From Dactylellina haptotyla (Eukaryota > Ascomycota > Orbiliomycetes > Orbiliales > Orbiliaceae): a stretch of 64,000 bases of DNA. A program made the translations under genes and the position numbers. The stretch's first letter is position 1. Each line of letters starts with the position of its first letter. Positions 1 through 14,618 of the stretch are shown here, in pieces. The stretch covers positions 434,001 through 498,000 of the forward strand of contig CM062380.1 of NCBI GenBank assembly GCA_031310005.1. Direction: 5' to 3'. A model generated the notes under the pieces. That model ran no database searches. It was not told the origin of the DNA and worked only from the letters and a program-made list of their open reading frames with translations.

Positions 1-346
1 GAATGAAAAGAAAAAATATACCTATTAACGGGGAGGAGGAGAGGATCTGGTCGACCCGTTCGTCGAGGGTGAGGGGCACGTTGCGCGGCTTGAAGACCTC
101 GTAGGCGTTGGAGAGGTCGACGTCGGCCCGCTTGGAGAGGAAGCCATTGAAGTGAGCGGCGGTGAGGAAGACGACCGCGATCAAGGGCAGGAGGTATTTG
201 GGGTTCCCCAGATAGCGCTGGAGGAAGGGCTCCGGGGCACGCGGGCGCGGGGAGTGTCGTTCGACGTCCTCGTCGTCGTAGTCGCGGGGCTGTTTCTCCA
301 TCTCGACAGATGTCGTCTGCGTTCCGTCGTCCCGTCGCGACGTCAT
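1..346 (-). CDS. Membrane dipeptidase (peptidase M19), 5' end only
   Basis: This is the first exon (346 down to 22) of a gene that runs off the left edge. It encodes about 108 residues: a polar N-terminus rich in Asp, Glu and Arg, one hydrophobic segment (YLLPLIAVVFLTAA, about residues 51-64), then a stretch ending LTLDERVDQILSSSPLI. That last part matches the start of the catalytic domain in fungal membrane dipeptidases, where it leads into a DGHND metal-binding motif. The exon stops at a GTATAT donor in phase 1, so the next exon should begin by completing an Asp codon. M19 enzymes are zinc dipeptidases; the layout suggests a type II membrane anchor with the enzyme outside the cytosol. The catalytic part is not in the window, so the family call rests on this N-terminal signature. 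Confidence 0.7.
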   Translation of the reverse strand, partial: MTSRRDDGTQTTSVEMEKQPRDYDDEDVERHSPRPRAPEPFLQRYLGNPKYLLPLIAVVFLTAAHFNGFLSKRADVDLSNAYEVFKPRNVPLTLDERVDQILSSSPLIGIFFLFI

Positions 347-1373
347 CGTTAGCTATCACATACACTCTCTTGTCAGATGGGAACTGAAGTTGGAGGGGGG
401 TTGGAGGTTTCTTACAAGCGAGATTGAGGGTGTATCAATTTATAAAGAAAGTGGGAGGAGGAGAGGCGGTCTCCGGAAAGTGCGAAGGCGGGAGCGAACG
501 GAAACGGGAGCATCGATTGGGCACCTTTTCTGTGTAAGCACCCAGCCGACGTGAGCATCCTGATTACGTTAGCCTTCTTCCCATCTGCACATTCGGACTT
601 CTTCTGATAACGTTGGCGGGTGTGCGAAGGAGCACCGGTAGCTCGGAGACTCGCGCTCCCGAAAAGAGGCCCTGTTCGAGCGGAGCCCTGCTGCGGGATG
701 TGCTTGCTTATAAAGCTTGATGCCCCGCCCTCTAAGCCCTATTCGTGCCCATCGGTGGCCTCGGGTCCTTCCCCTTTCGAGATGAGATCATGAAAGACTC
801 GAGGAGGACTGCCCTTCGCGTGATAGCATCAGCATACTCGACCGGAGGCTATAGCTATCGAATATGCCTGCATTTGTTATGGAGCACGTCGGGACCCGTG
901 TGAGCGGAACCGCAATCGCCCCCACTCGCACTAGCTTGGCACCAGCCGGACTCCGCCAGGCACTCTCGCGTCACTAATTCGTTGTTACCATCAGATTAAT
1001 ATTGATATGTATATTCTGTATATTCCGTATCTTGGAGACGTCGGTGATTGTCGGCCGAGTGTTGCGTATGCGGTAGACGTGTTGGCCCGACGTCCGACAC
1101 TTTTTATATCAATCAGTATTTTATATAAATCAATATTTATATAAATATATCGATATAACATTATCTCCCGTAAGATACAAGCCCTGTCGGAGGGGCTTTG
1201 CTCTGGGGAATAAACGGCGTGCGCGAGCGATTGGGCACCGGGCGGCGAAATCGCGCAATTGGCTGGTCCCACCGCCAATTAATTCTTTCACAGACATCCC
1301 ACCTCCTCTCGCCATGTAGACGGGTATTCACTCGAGATCGGAACCTCTCTCGATAGTAATACAGATCGCAGAT
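347..1373. other. Divergent promoter region between dipeptidase and mri1
   Basis: There is no supportable gene here. It separates two head-to-head genes and should hold both promoters. An AT-rich block at about 1100-1160 is built from near-repeats of TTTATATAAAT and ATCAATA. The short ORFs here overlap one another and show no family motif. Confidence 0.6.
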
Positions 1374-2602
1374 ATGGCTACTCTGCTCGCCATCAAGTAC
1401 GCTCGCGGCAGCCTCGAGATCCTCGACCAGCTCCTCCTGCCCCACCAGTCCGTCTACATCCCCGTCAACGATGCCTGCACCGGCTGGCAGGCCATCAAGT
1501 CCATGCAGGTCCGCGGCGCCCCCGCCATAGCCATCGTCGCCGCTCTCTCGCTCGCCGTGGAGCTCAACAATGCCTTCGACACGGCGTCTGCCACCCCGCG
1601 GTCCGCCGTGGAGCTCATCCACGAGAAACTGGACTACCTCGTCACCTCCCGCCCCACGGCCGTCAATCTCGCGGACGCAGCCGGCAAGCTGAAAGCCCTT
1701 ACCCAAAACGTCCTCGCCGCCAACGAGGCCACCCCGGATCTCGTCGTCAAGGCCTACATCGAGGCGGCGGAGCTCATGCTCCTCAAAGATGTCGAAGACA
1801 ACAAGGCCATCGGCAGACACGGTGCAGAATGGATCACTAACGCCGTCGGCAAGACTTCCGGCATCCGGGTCCTCACCCACTGCAATACAGGGTAATCAAT
1901 AATTTATATATATAATTTTTTGCAGTATTGAATTCATTACTGATCAACGTCCGTCCGTGCAGCTCGCTGGCAACTGCCTCCTACGGCACCGCCCTCGGCA
2001 TCATCCGCTCCCTGCACGCAAACGCCTCCCTCGACCATGCCTACTGCACCGAAACCCGCCCCTACAACCAGGGCTCTCGCCTAACCGCGTACGAGCTCGT
2101 CTACGAGCAGATTCCTGCCACCTTGATCACAGACAACATGGCCGCCGCACTCATGAGCCAGCAGGGTCTCGCGGCCGTCATCGTCGGTGCTGACCGGGTC
2201 GCCGCCAACGGAGACACCGCCAACAAGATCGGTACCTACCAACTCGCCATCCTCGCAAAGTTCTTCGGTGTCAAGTTTGTCGTCGCAGCACCTACCACCA
2301 GCGTCGACCTGAACACCAAGAACGGAGAGGGCATCAAGATTGAGCAACGGCCCGGCTGGGAGGTCCTCGTCGTGTCCGGGCCCACCGTGGCGAACAATCC
2401 CGCAAAGGAGTCCGGGGAGGTAGTGGTTGATGTCACGGACATCCGTAGCGTCAAGCAAGCTGCGAATGGAATCGGTGTCTTCAACCCTAGCTTTGATGTT
2501 ACACCCGCAGCATTGATCGATGCTATTGTGACGGAGAATGGCGTTGTAGAGAAGAACGACGATGGCATCTTCGCAATGGAGGGGGCTTTCAAAGCACAAT
2601 AA
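1374..2602 (+). CDS. mri1: Methylthioribose-1-phosphate isomerase
   Basis: Two exons, 1374-1891 and 1963-2602, give 385 residues, the usual length for the family. The enzyme converts 5-methylthioribose-1-phosphate to methylthioribulose-1-phosphate in the cytosolic methionine salvage pathway. The protein belongs to the eIF2B alpha/beta/delta-like family. Visible signatures are the N-terminal [12 protein letters not shown], the THCNTG motif (Cys about 170) and [19 protein letters not shown] (Asp about 250), which hold the catalytic Cys and Asp known for this family. The splice GG|gtaatc...gcag|C rebuilds the conserved Gly-Ser-Leu after HCNT; reading through the intron would give a stop. The start is the first in-frame ATG. 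Its 3' end faces the lumazine synthase gene. Confidence 0.95.
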
Positions 2603-2753
2603 ACAAAAGTTGGAGATATCTACTGTATATAGATTTATTTCATTTCTTCTTCCAAAAAATAATAAGTATAGAAAAGGAAAATCAATGCAATCTATTGGGC
2701 AGAAATCTTTATCTCATATTCTATGATTGGGCTTTTTCTATTTCTATTTAATT

Positions 2754-3635
<882 letters not shown>

Positions 3636-4896
3636 TGTGAGTTGATGTCTTTTGCTTGGAAACGTAAATTGCGTACGTGAATTTCGGTGTTATTCGTGAG
3701 CTGGATTGAGAGGGAGTAAGATAGATAGCTTGGTAGACTAGGTTTTTGGGAGCTAGAGCTAGTGATAGAGAAATGAGATAGAGGTAGCTACCGGAGATGT
3801 TACGAGTAGGTATAACGCCAGCCCAACTTGAACCAACCCCGCATGAGGGAACCTCGCGTCGAAAACGAGGCCTTGCTCGCTTGGGCTTTCGCTTCTGGGA
3901 AGTGTGTGGCCCTTACATGCAGATGCGGACATCCAACAGAGCCCTGGGACGCCAACACAGTTGTTGTTTCATTTGATTCTTGGGATATCCGCGAACTTGT
4001 ATCCTGGTCCTCGAACGTTTTGAATCTTGCGGTACGTCACTCTATGTTTGATCTTCATTGCTACCGAATGGCCTTTTTGGGCGTTCCGCGATATGCAGGG
4101 CCGTATTTCACTTCAGGTGGATCATTGCCGGATATGTAGACGGTTTTGGAGAAAGTCTAAAACCTCAAGGTATTATATGATAGAGTATTCGTGATTTGCA
4201 TAGCAAATAGTTACTATTTTTATTGCCCCTCTATGAGTTCACCCATGACCCGCTAGAACGTAAAACCCTGTGAAATCTGACTAGTAACATTTCGCCCGAT
4301 AGAACCCGTACGAATGGAAAATTAATTGGAAAAAATAATACCATATAATATCAAATAGTATATGGATTCCCCTGTAGACAGGCCAATGTGGGAGATCGAT
4401 GGCTACATATATCTCGCAAGGCTAGATACTGTACTGGTCCCACAAAGTAACCACATCCAATATGCGCATATTTTTGCCAATCCTGCGCCTAGTAATAAAG
4501 CCAAGTGTAGATGTTAATTCTAGAAAAATGTAATAGGTATTCGTCGTCGATAAAATATTTTTGATCTCTCAAATAAAATTATTGTTTTAATATTGGTAGG
4601 AATTAATACTAACGCGATGCGTTATATGCTAATTCTAACTTGAAATAATTCTGTGTGATTTAGCCTATTTTTATCAATAAAATAAATTAGCTAATTTCAA
4701 TTTTCAATTTTGTAATATGATATCTTGTAACCTAGGTTACTAAGCAAACCAATCACAGAGCTTAATCTAATTGAAATTTGCCGACTCCAATTCGTTTTAA
4801 TGGTTAATTATAAACGCTTCTGGGAACTTGAACAATCATTCGCTAATCCTAGAAGAAAACGCGGCTATAGAACTTGATATAACCTGCCACTTTCTT
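3636..4896. other. Intergenic, upstream of rib4 and downstream of the NLR gene
   Basis: No convincing gene. An open frame at 3828-4139 begins with TTG and has no recognisable motif. The part from about 4290 to 4860 is strongly AT-rich with no coding signal. Confidence 0.5.
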
Positions 4897-7800
4897 CTAA
4901 CCTGCGCCTGAATTTAGAATTTCTCGAGCCTGTTGTAATTTGTCGGCGACACGGGTGGCGTCGTCTTCTATGCCTAACTTTTTATATATACCATGGAGCC
5001 GCTCGAGAAAGTAGAGAGTAGGCAAACTGGTCAAGCCGAATGTAGCTTCTGCAGCGTCTGCTGTGATCTGGGAATATTTGCAAGCCCCTTCGAGATCACC
5101 GAGATTTTGGTAAGACCGGCTTACTTGACCAGCAGCAGCCACGCCGTTTTGAGTGTTCACGCCTTCGGTCTCTTTCCTGAGCTCGAACGATTCGATTAAC
5201 AGTGTCTGAGCTTCCTTTAGCTCTCCGAGTTTCGTACATATATTTCCAAGATAAGAAAGACTAGCGGTGTAGACTGAGTTTCCTCGATATAAGGCAACCT
5301 TCATCTTCTTTAGTAGTGGTAAGAGAATATCCCTGGCCTCTGCGTTCCGTTTTTCGGCATGCGAGAGATAGAGCGCATATAACGCCTGACTGTAAAGTGT
5401 GTCCTCGTGGTCCTCGCCAAGCAAATCACGTTGTTTCCTGCCGATTTCCGTGAGACGGTCTCCGATATTGATGGTGCTTCTATAAGTCGGCTCATATAAA
5501 ATGTATGTACTCGCTTCCATTTGCATTGCCTCAAGGAGTTTCTTTTCCCATACGGGGTCCCCCGCCGCTGGTTTTTCCAGTAACTTTACGCCTTTTTGGA
5601 TAAAGCTTTTTCCAACCGCATAATCGTTCCAGCGGATTTTGCAGTAACCGAGGTTGTAGAAAGCCCACCCTAGTTCCGCGTCGCCATTATGACAGCCTTC
5701 AAGATCGTATTTCGGGATATAATCTTCCCAGCAGAGTTTGAGGTGATCCCAGATTGTCCGCTCGTATATCCATTCCACGGGTTTTCGAAAATTGTAGTGC
5801 GTTATTACGCCTTCGCTCACGAGCAGAATGGCTGCCTTGATGCCGTGTTCGCGTAGTTCGTTCTGGGTTTCTTCATCGCTTTCGGAGAGGATAGCGCCTT
5901 CACTGTCAATCGCGTACCTAGCCCAATACTGCACTAGGTGATGGATCCAGATTGATTCAAATTCCCCAGAATTTGCTGCTGGCATGCGTTTTACTAATCC
6001 ATATTGAACAAGGTTGTCGACAGCGCTGCTCAGTCGGCGTTGCTCTGTAATACACCACTGTGAGTCTCGACACTACCCATATTCGACCTTAGGGAACTGA
6101 CTTAACCCAGATTTACCAGTTGACATCCATTCCATTGTATTGAGCCCTCGTTTGAGCAGCTCCTCCGACACACCACCTGGACTTAAGAATGAACATAACC
6201 TGAGCAGAGAAACCGCCTCGGGGTGGCGTTTCCGCAGGGCTTCTACTGACAGTTTCCAAGCGGAGAATACGCCCTTGCCGTACCCCAACATCACTGGGAG
6301 GTTCATAAGACGGAATAAATCGTCCTCTAAGCGCTGCAAATATTGGGCAAGTTCAAGTCCCATCATTTTGATATATGCGACGGCCTGGGCGATTGCCAAT
6401 GGTAAGTTTCCAAGAAGCTCGACAATCTTCCTGGCGGCTTGTTTCACTGCATATCCGTTAGCAGCTTTTTACTATCGTCACCAGGGATGGGCTCCGTGTA
6501 CCTGCTTCAGCTGCGCTACCAAACTTGGTCCCAAGAAGCAATTCCAGGCCGGATTTATCGTCAATTACCTCGACCCTAAGCATTGTATAACACGGGAAAG
6601 TAACCCTAGAGGTAATTATTATATGTCCGTGAGAACAGTTCGGAAGTATACTTGGGAGGCTCTCTCTCTCTTCTTCGGTGTTTATTCCGTCCACAATCAG
6701 ACACCACTGGTTGTTTTTCTCTCTCTCCATCCAGTTTCGTACAACGCTCCAGGGCGATTTTTCTGCATCTCCTGCTAATCTGCCCGCGTTATTGATTTGC
6801 CCAGGTATGCCTAGGTCCACTGCAATCTTTGCAAATATTTGATCCTGCTGTGTCTGGTATTTATTGGCATAGTGTGCAATGATTGTCTTTAGAATCTGCC
6901 CACCACTTTTCTCGACTGTGTCCGCGTTTGTGACATCGATCCATATAACGGTGCTATAGTGCTCAGCGTAGAGGGGTCGGTAGGCATATTCCAGAGCAAT
7001 CTGTGATTTCCCTAGCCCGCCCATACCATGCAGGACTACCACTTGGCGGTTCCAAGGGCCATTACCAGTACCAACCGGGTCGAGGACCTTCTCAATCTTA
7101 TCGAAGATATCGCCGCGTCCGCAAAACTCCGAAAGACGAGGGAATGGCAATTTGTGCGGGACGTTGAATTCGTAAAATATTACGGGGCGGCTAGTGACCA
7201 TGGCCGTTTCCTCTATACATGCGTTCCTTTTAGTGACGGTCCTGAAAACGGAAAATGACACTGTTACTTACGATTAAACTGCTCCTTGGTTAACCTATCT
7301 AAAGACTCTATATAACCCCTCAAATCTTCCACTAGACACTCAAGCCGTTGTTTACTTTGAATTTGCCATTCAAACTTTGCGTATACCGGCAGGGTTTCCT
7401 GGTACTGTATTGCACTTTTCTCTAGTACCGTAGCGCGCCGTTCTAACCCTGGAAACCGAACCTCGAGTCCTTCTTCTCCTAATGATGTTATGCGGTCTTG
7501 AAGGCTACTCGCATTACGTTCCAATGTTGGTGGTAAATCTTCTTCATCTGGCACAGGGCGAACCAACACTGGCGGAGATTCATTCGGTAACTGGAAACCG
7601 GGTTTTTTTACGATATCGGCTTTGCTTGCTTGTTTTTTATGGGAAACCTTTCGATATATCCTTTTTAGCCACCGGCTCTTCTGCTTTGTTTGCACCTCAG
7701 ATACATCTGTGATTCTCGATTCTTCGGGCTTTACTGGGACGATTCCATATTTTTCCTTGAGCTGATCGACCTCTGCAAAGACTCCTGCTATATAGTGCAG

Positions 7801-8061
7801 CGTTGTCAAAACTAGTTCGTATCGATTGGAATTTGGATCAAGGACTTTAGAAAGATCGCCTCCGGCACACGCGGACAAGGCTCTAAGCCAATCCAAAAAG
7901 AACTCCTGTTGCGTATTCAAGTCGTGTTGGATTCGTTGATACTCTTTCATCGCAACTGTCGTTCCACGAAATAGTTCGTATCCCTGGTAAGCCGATTTAA
8001 GTAGGAGTTGAACAACGGCGGGCCCTGCGAGGGCTATCCCTGCGATTTCGAAGCCACTCAT
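4897..8061 (-). CDS. NLR (STAND) protein: HeLo-like N-terminus, NB-ARC, TPR
   Basis: Four exons (8061-7272, 7212-6502, 6446-6117, 6044-4897) with matching phases give 992 residues. Residues 1-263 begin MSGFEIAGIALAGPAVVQLL, then YQRIQHDLNTQQEFFLDWLRAL; this helical layout resembles fungal HeLo-like/prion-inhibition domains, but that is a tentative match. The NB-ARC part has a P-loop GMGGLGKS (about 326-333), a Walker B-like WCLIVDGIN and IIITSR. A winged-helix-like GNLPLAIAQAVAYIK region follows. The C-terminal third has repeats with LGWAFYNLGYCKI, LSYLGNICTKLGELKEAQTL and YQNLGDLEGA, typical of tetratricopeptide repeats. By family knowledge such proteins act in non-self recognition and regulated cell death; the ligand is unknown. 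The first intron acceptor (after 7213) was chosen because a nearer TTTCAG would shift the frame into a stop. Confidence 0.85.
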
Positions 8062-10399
8062 TTTGATTATATGGCCGATTTTCGCTGTAGAACTGTTAAT
8101 TGCGGGTCTACTAGTATACGTTGCACCCGAGAAACCAGTCGCTACGCAACGGTAGCGTTGAACGACGGGGAAAGCAACAGATCTCCAAGATCGCGATCAT
8201 AGCATCTGTGTTTTATCCCAGAGTTCTCGAATTCTCTCAGCCTGAAGGCGGGCGGGTAGCGATGATGAAATTTTATGCAGCTTCCTGTTGCCAAGAAGTG
8301 AGACGGCTCAGAGCATACCAGCAAATGGTGATAATGCAACCTCATTGGGCAACTTGCTCCTACTGCACCAGTTCCCCAGACCTCAGATTGAGCTTTCATT
8401 CGTTTGAGCCTAGGAGATCTATTATCTCTTGATGCGAGTTATCTAAATCGGTGTCGATTTTATTGGTAAAACAAACTCATGCTTGCAGTACTGCGCAGTT
8501 GGGGCCATGGTACCTCAGAATTCGAGAGATCTCGCAAAATTGGTGGCCGAGGCACCACCCTTAGCAATGAGGTAATCCCGAGTCACGATGCGGCTGTCTT
8601 GAGTCTGGTCGGTTTCGGAAAGATGACATTAGTATAAATCATATTTTGAGGGCCTGGGAGCCATCGAAATCAAATGATTGTTCTGTTGTAACGTTAGCCA
8701 CGTACCTACGAGCCTCATGTACCATTTGAGCCAGCATTCACCACAACTTCGGCAATACAAATGTGCCACCAGATGTGAACTCCAAAAAAATCTCAATTGC
8801 AAATAAAGCTTCATCGCGAATTACGCAAAATCGCATATAAGTTTAATTATTTTTTAAAAACATGAGCGGTAAAAATCCCGTTTCTATACTTCATTAACAA
8901 AAATATTTGACCTGGAGAGGTCATTTGTATATTGTTATGCGGCAGGCCGCGGGACTACGTATGACAATAGTATAAGAGGCCTTTTAAATACAATCAATAT
9001 AAATATATCAATATAATATATATGCGGTATTTGAAGCCTGCAAACAAACCTAAATTTAAATGCTTGTTCAAAATTTCATCTCCAACTTGAAGATTTTGAA
9101 GGAATTTCCGCTTTAGCAATTCCTCGTCTAACCAGGGTTATATTTCTTATTGAGGACTTGCTACGCATATGCTTCATCCGTGGAGGCTTCTATTGTATGG
9201 CTTTACAATATCCTATGTTTTGCAAATTTGAGTGTATCTGGATCATCGAATTATCTTGCGTTGTGTGTCGGCTCATTCGGGGGTGTTGATGTTTCTGCTG
9301 CGGCACAGCATTGAGTCCAATTAGACTGATCATCGAGCTATCCTCGAACCACTGAAATCAACTTCTTGACGGTCCGTCATGCTGGTCCCAATAGATACAT
9401 AGATAGATCCTTTCAAAAATAACGCGGTAGCTATGAGGTTCCACCCTGCTCGAGCATAGACGGCACCGACTTTTTATCATTGTGTTGATATTCAGCTGCC
9501 GAGGTCTTGGTATTGCTGTTTTGTTTCCTTCGGCGCAGCAATCTAATCTCCACAGTGTAACAAACCAACCCGTCAACTCTTAAACGATTGATGGATCGGG
9601 CCTCTCTATTCGATTAGAGGCGTGCAGCAGGAGATATTCATTCGTCCTCGCCATAGCCACGCACAAATATAGTAACCGTATAGAAAATCCGCTGGGGAGC
9701 TGAAGCGGGAAGCTTTGCAGAAAGGTTGCGAGCTGGTACCAGGTCGCACCCTGGTTTCACTGCAACAAGATCTGAGTCCCGATCCCCACACCTTCCGAAA
9801 GAGTGACAAAGGTATATTAAACATATTCGACACATTACGAAGCGGTCCCTGCCAGCTTCCTCTTCTAGGCTTTAAGGGGAGATGCTGCCACCGTGTGTTC
9901 GTCCAGACGGTAGGCGCTTAAACGCCCAATTGAGACATAAAAACAACACTTTCAGTGTCCCGAGGCGCAGCGAGCCCAAGTAATACACCCGTACGCAATG
10001 AGCGAGCTGGTTATTGCCTGTTTAATGTTAGCTACCGAACTCCTTGTTCCGGTTTCGAAAATTTCGGGTACGAGGAGTATATTCTTTCGCGAGTTTGGTC
10101 GATCACAGTTTCTCCTCTTTCTTTCTCTCTAGACGTTCATTCTAGACTTTCTTCTGTATCGACCTGCCGCTCCTTTAGATTCCGTCGCTGCTCTAGTTAA
10201 TAGTAATAGAAATTGCTCTCTTTTCATTTGTATCTGACTTTGAAATATATTCAAATCCATCCGGGCCAACGAAAAACATCGATACAGCTGGACCCGAATG
10301 TGGCGGCGTGAGTATCCGCTCTCGCTATTGTAAAATACCAAGCGGCAGAGCCTCCCGCCGCACTATCCATCTTTTGCCAACAAAACCTGCGATTACGCC
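8062..10399. other. Intergenic, 2.3 kb without a supported gene
   Basis: All open frames are below about 105 codons, overlap one another and carry no motif I recognise. An AT-rich block at about 8820-9025 contains ATCAATATAAATATATC-like words similar to those near 1100-1160. The right end holds the promoter of the channel gene. Confidence 0.5.
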
Positions 10400-12373
10400 A
10401 TGTCGACTTATTTCCAGCCCTCATGGCGACCACTTCCACTCGCATGGCTATGTTGGATGCTGACTTTCGTCTCTTTCATTGCCGGCAGCGCAGGCGCTAT
10501 TCCCAAGGAGAAGATGCTTGGGTCCCAGTCTCTTTCTACGTGCATGGATAATTCGCAGTTTACACTCAACCAGTTCTTCGTGATGTACACGCCGAATAAC
10601 TCGACCCTGCAATACAGCTTTGACGGTGAATCATCCATCCAAGGCAACGTTACCATCACGCTCGATATCATTGTCTACGGTTACCCTGCGGATAGCAGGA
10701 AGATTGATCCTTGTGATGCAAAAGCTGCGAATCTTTGTCCAATGAGCCCGGGACCGGTTAGCTTGAAGTTGAACTCCATGAAAATCGACGCATCCTATGC
10801 CAAGCAGATTCCAAGTCAGTATTTCCAATATTATAGTTTTAAACACGGATAAATTGATTAACTCGATGGCTTTAGGTGTTGCATTCACTGTACCGGATAT
10901 CGACGGTGTCGCCAGAATTACCATCAGCTCCGCTGTTGATAAACGACCACTTGCTTGCCTTGAAGCCGAGATCTCGAACGGACAAACAGTGCACCAGAAT
11001 GGCGTCAGTTGGACGACTGCTATTATCGCCAGTTCTGGGCTCGTAGCTTCCGCCATCGTCTCCTGTTTAGGCCACTCGAAGACAGGCTCCCACGTCGCAG
11101 CTATCGCCATTTCGATCTTTGGTTACTTCCAGTCGCAAGCTCTGTGCGCTATGGTTGCCGTCAAATTACCTCCAGCTGTGAGAGCGTGGACCCAAAATTT
11201 TGTCTGGAGCATGGGAATTATCAGAATCGGCTTCATGCAGGATGTTCTCCATTGGTATGTCCAGTCTACCGGGGGCAAGACGGATACCCTCCTTAATAGG
11301 CTCAACACGGTCAACGTTCAGATTGCGAAACGTGGTTTAGAACTCTCGAGCAGAGCTGTGACGAAAAGCGGACGGGAATTCATTACAGTTAGCGGTATCT
11401 CTCGCGTTGCTTTTCTGGCCAAGATTGAAAGAACGAATCTATTCATGACCAGTCTTGGGTTTTTTGTCGCATTTGTCGCCATCGTCACTGCGCTTGTTGC
11501 TATATTCAGATTTACCGTCGCGAGAGGGGACAAGTTCGCGGCGTTCAAGAAAGGTTGGGATATCGTCCTAAAGGGTATCCTATACCGGGTTTTCATCATC
11601 GGTTTTCCTCTGCTATCGGCTCTTTGCCTTTGGGAATTGACCGTCCGCGATTCGCCCGCGGTGATAGTTCTTTCCATTTTCTTCTTCCTCATCGCTGTTG
11701 GGTTATTATCATGGGCGTCATACCAAGTCATCGGTCTCGCTCGGTCTTCTATCGACTTACAAAAGAACTCGGCAGTATATCCTTTCGACCCCTCGTCTTT
11801 GAAATGGGGATTTCTCTACGTACAGTTCAACGAAGATTCTTATTACTGGGTCGTCCCGATGCTGGTTTATACTTTGATTAAGGGCATTTTTATCGCCTTC
11901 GCACAATCGAACGGCCGGGTTCAAGTTATAGCGCTCCTTATAATCGAAGCTCTGTATCTGATCGCCGTATGCTACATTCGACCGTGGATGAATCGCAAAT
12001 TAAACACGATTAATATCTCGATCTCCGTTATCAGTTTCCTCAATTCTGTGTTTTTGTTGATCTTCTCTGGAATTTTCAAGGCACCCGTATGTGACTCCTT
12101 CCCCATAGTAAAATATACCCTCTACTTGACAAATTTAAACTAACTAAACGGCACTCTTAGGGTCTCGTTCGCGGCGTTGTGGGTGTTGTTTTCTTTATTT
12201 TGAACGCGATTTTTGCTCTAGTTCTCCTCATTACGATCATCGTCACCACCGGTTACGCCTTGTTTTCAAAAAACCCAGATGCTCGTTACCAGGTCACCAA
12301 CGATGATAAGAGTTCTTTCATGCATTGCAAGTCTAGAGCTTCCGTCCCTAATCTTGGAACTCCTCCGATGTAG
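10400..12373 (+). CDS. ML-domain TRP-like (Flc family) membrane protein
   Basis: Three exons (10400-10814, 10876-12086, 12161-12373) give 612 residues. The N-terminus has a signal peptide (hydrophobic LAWLCWMLTFVSFIAGSAGA). A lumenal or extracellular ML-like domain with Cys residues (STCMDNSQF, IDPCDAKAANLCPM, PLACLEAEIS) follows up to about residue 190. After that come about nine hydrophobic segments, including WTTAIIASSGLVASAIV, FFVAFVAIVTALVAIF, VIVLSIFFFLIAVGLL and VVGVVFFILNAIFALVLL. This order matches fungal TRP-like channels of the Flc/Pkd2 type, linked by literature to calcium homeostasis, FAD transport and cell-wall integrity. The family call is firm; the substrate is not. The first donor is GTCAGT, which is acceptable, and the phases agree. 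Confidence 0.9.
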
Positions 12374-13253
12374 TGGCAACCTACTACCATCTACACCTTC
12401 AAATATTTACGTTCAATTCTGGCCCTGTGGGTCACGGTGTCACGCTCACCTATTTCGAAACCAAACCCATTTAAATAGCTTAAAAAACATACTGGCATCA
12501 GCAATGGTTTTATAATATCCAGAGGAGGATCCTTGAGCGAAGAACGGGCAGCCGATGCCCGTGCTATCTAGAATAGATGGATTGTCCGAGAACCAAGATG
12601 TACTGATCTCTTAGATCTCAAATAATTCATCTTGAGTAGTCCTAAACACTGTACTCTGTTTTTTGGAGACAGCGAACGACCTCTCGATTAACTCAAATTT
12701 GAATGCCCAAGTACATATTTCAATAGATTAGAGAATATCTAGAAGCTCCGTTTGAAACAGGACTGATGGAACCAAATACTATTTTTGGCAGTGGCCCCTT
12801 TCCACCCAATTTGAGCCAAACTCTACTAAATTCTCCGCGTGAGCCAACGTTAAAGTATAGTACCAAACAGAAAACGGGGTGTTAGACAATGTCATACCAT
12901 GGGGTCATCTGTCAAACTTGTTCGAATCGAATGAAACGTCAGTGATGAAACAACACAGAGTGATATCAATAGTTGTCAAGAAGGAGTGAATATAAATACT
13001 GTCCGAAGGTCGAGCTTCCATGGCCCTCATAAATTCAAAATCTTTCCCATATTTAATCGTAATTCAAAATTCCAGTTGAAACGCTATACACTCAAACTAT
13101 TCTAACTATAAATAGCACACTCCCAAAAAGACCCTTCAAAAACACCTTTCTCGAAATCCAATCCGACTTCTACTAATATCGTGATAACTACTTTGGACTC
13201 ATAAAGAATCCCCTTTAAAGCACTTGAGATACATATATTTAGATTCTTATAAG
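12374..13253. other. Intergenic, 0.9 kb
   Basis: 3' flank of the channel gene and 5' flank of the Sec14-like gene. No coding signal or notable repeat seen. Confidence 0.5.
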
Positions 13254-14493
<1,240 letters not shown>

Positions 14494-14618
14494 TATCACT
14501 GATAATTTAAATATCTTAGAGATTCATATTTTAGTCTCAGAATCTGAACATATAATTTGAAAAATATATTATTAACATTATAAAACTAAATGAGATATCG
14601 GCTTCGTGATTAATAATA

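Noticed and set aside
3828-4139. A 103-codon frame (+)
   Set aside because: TTG start and no motif.
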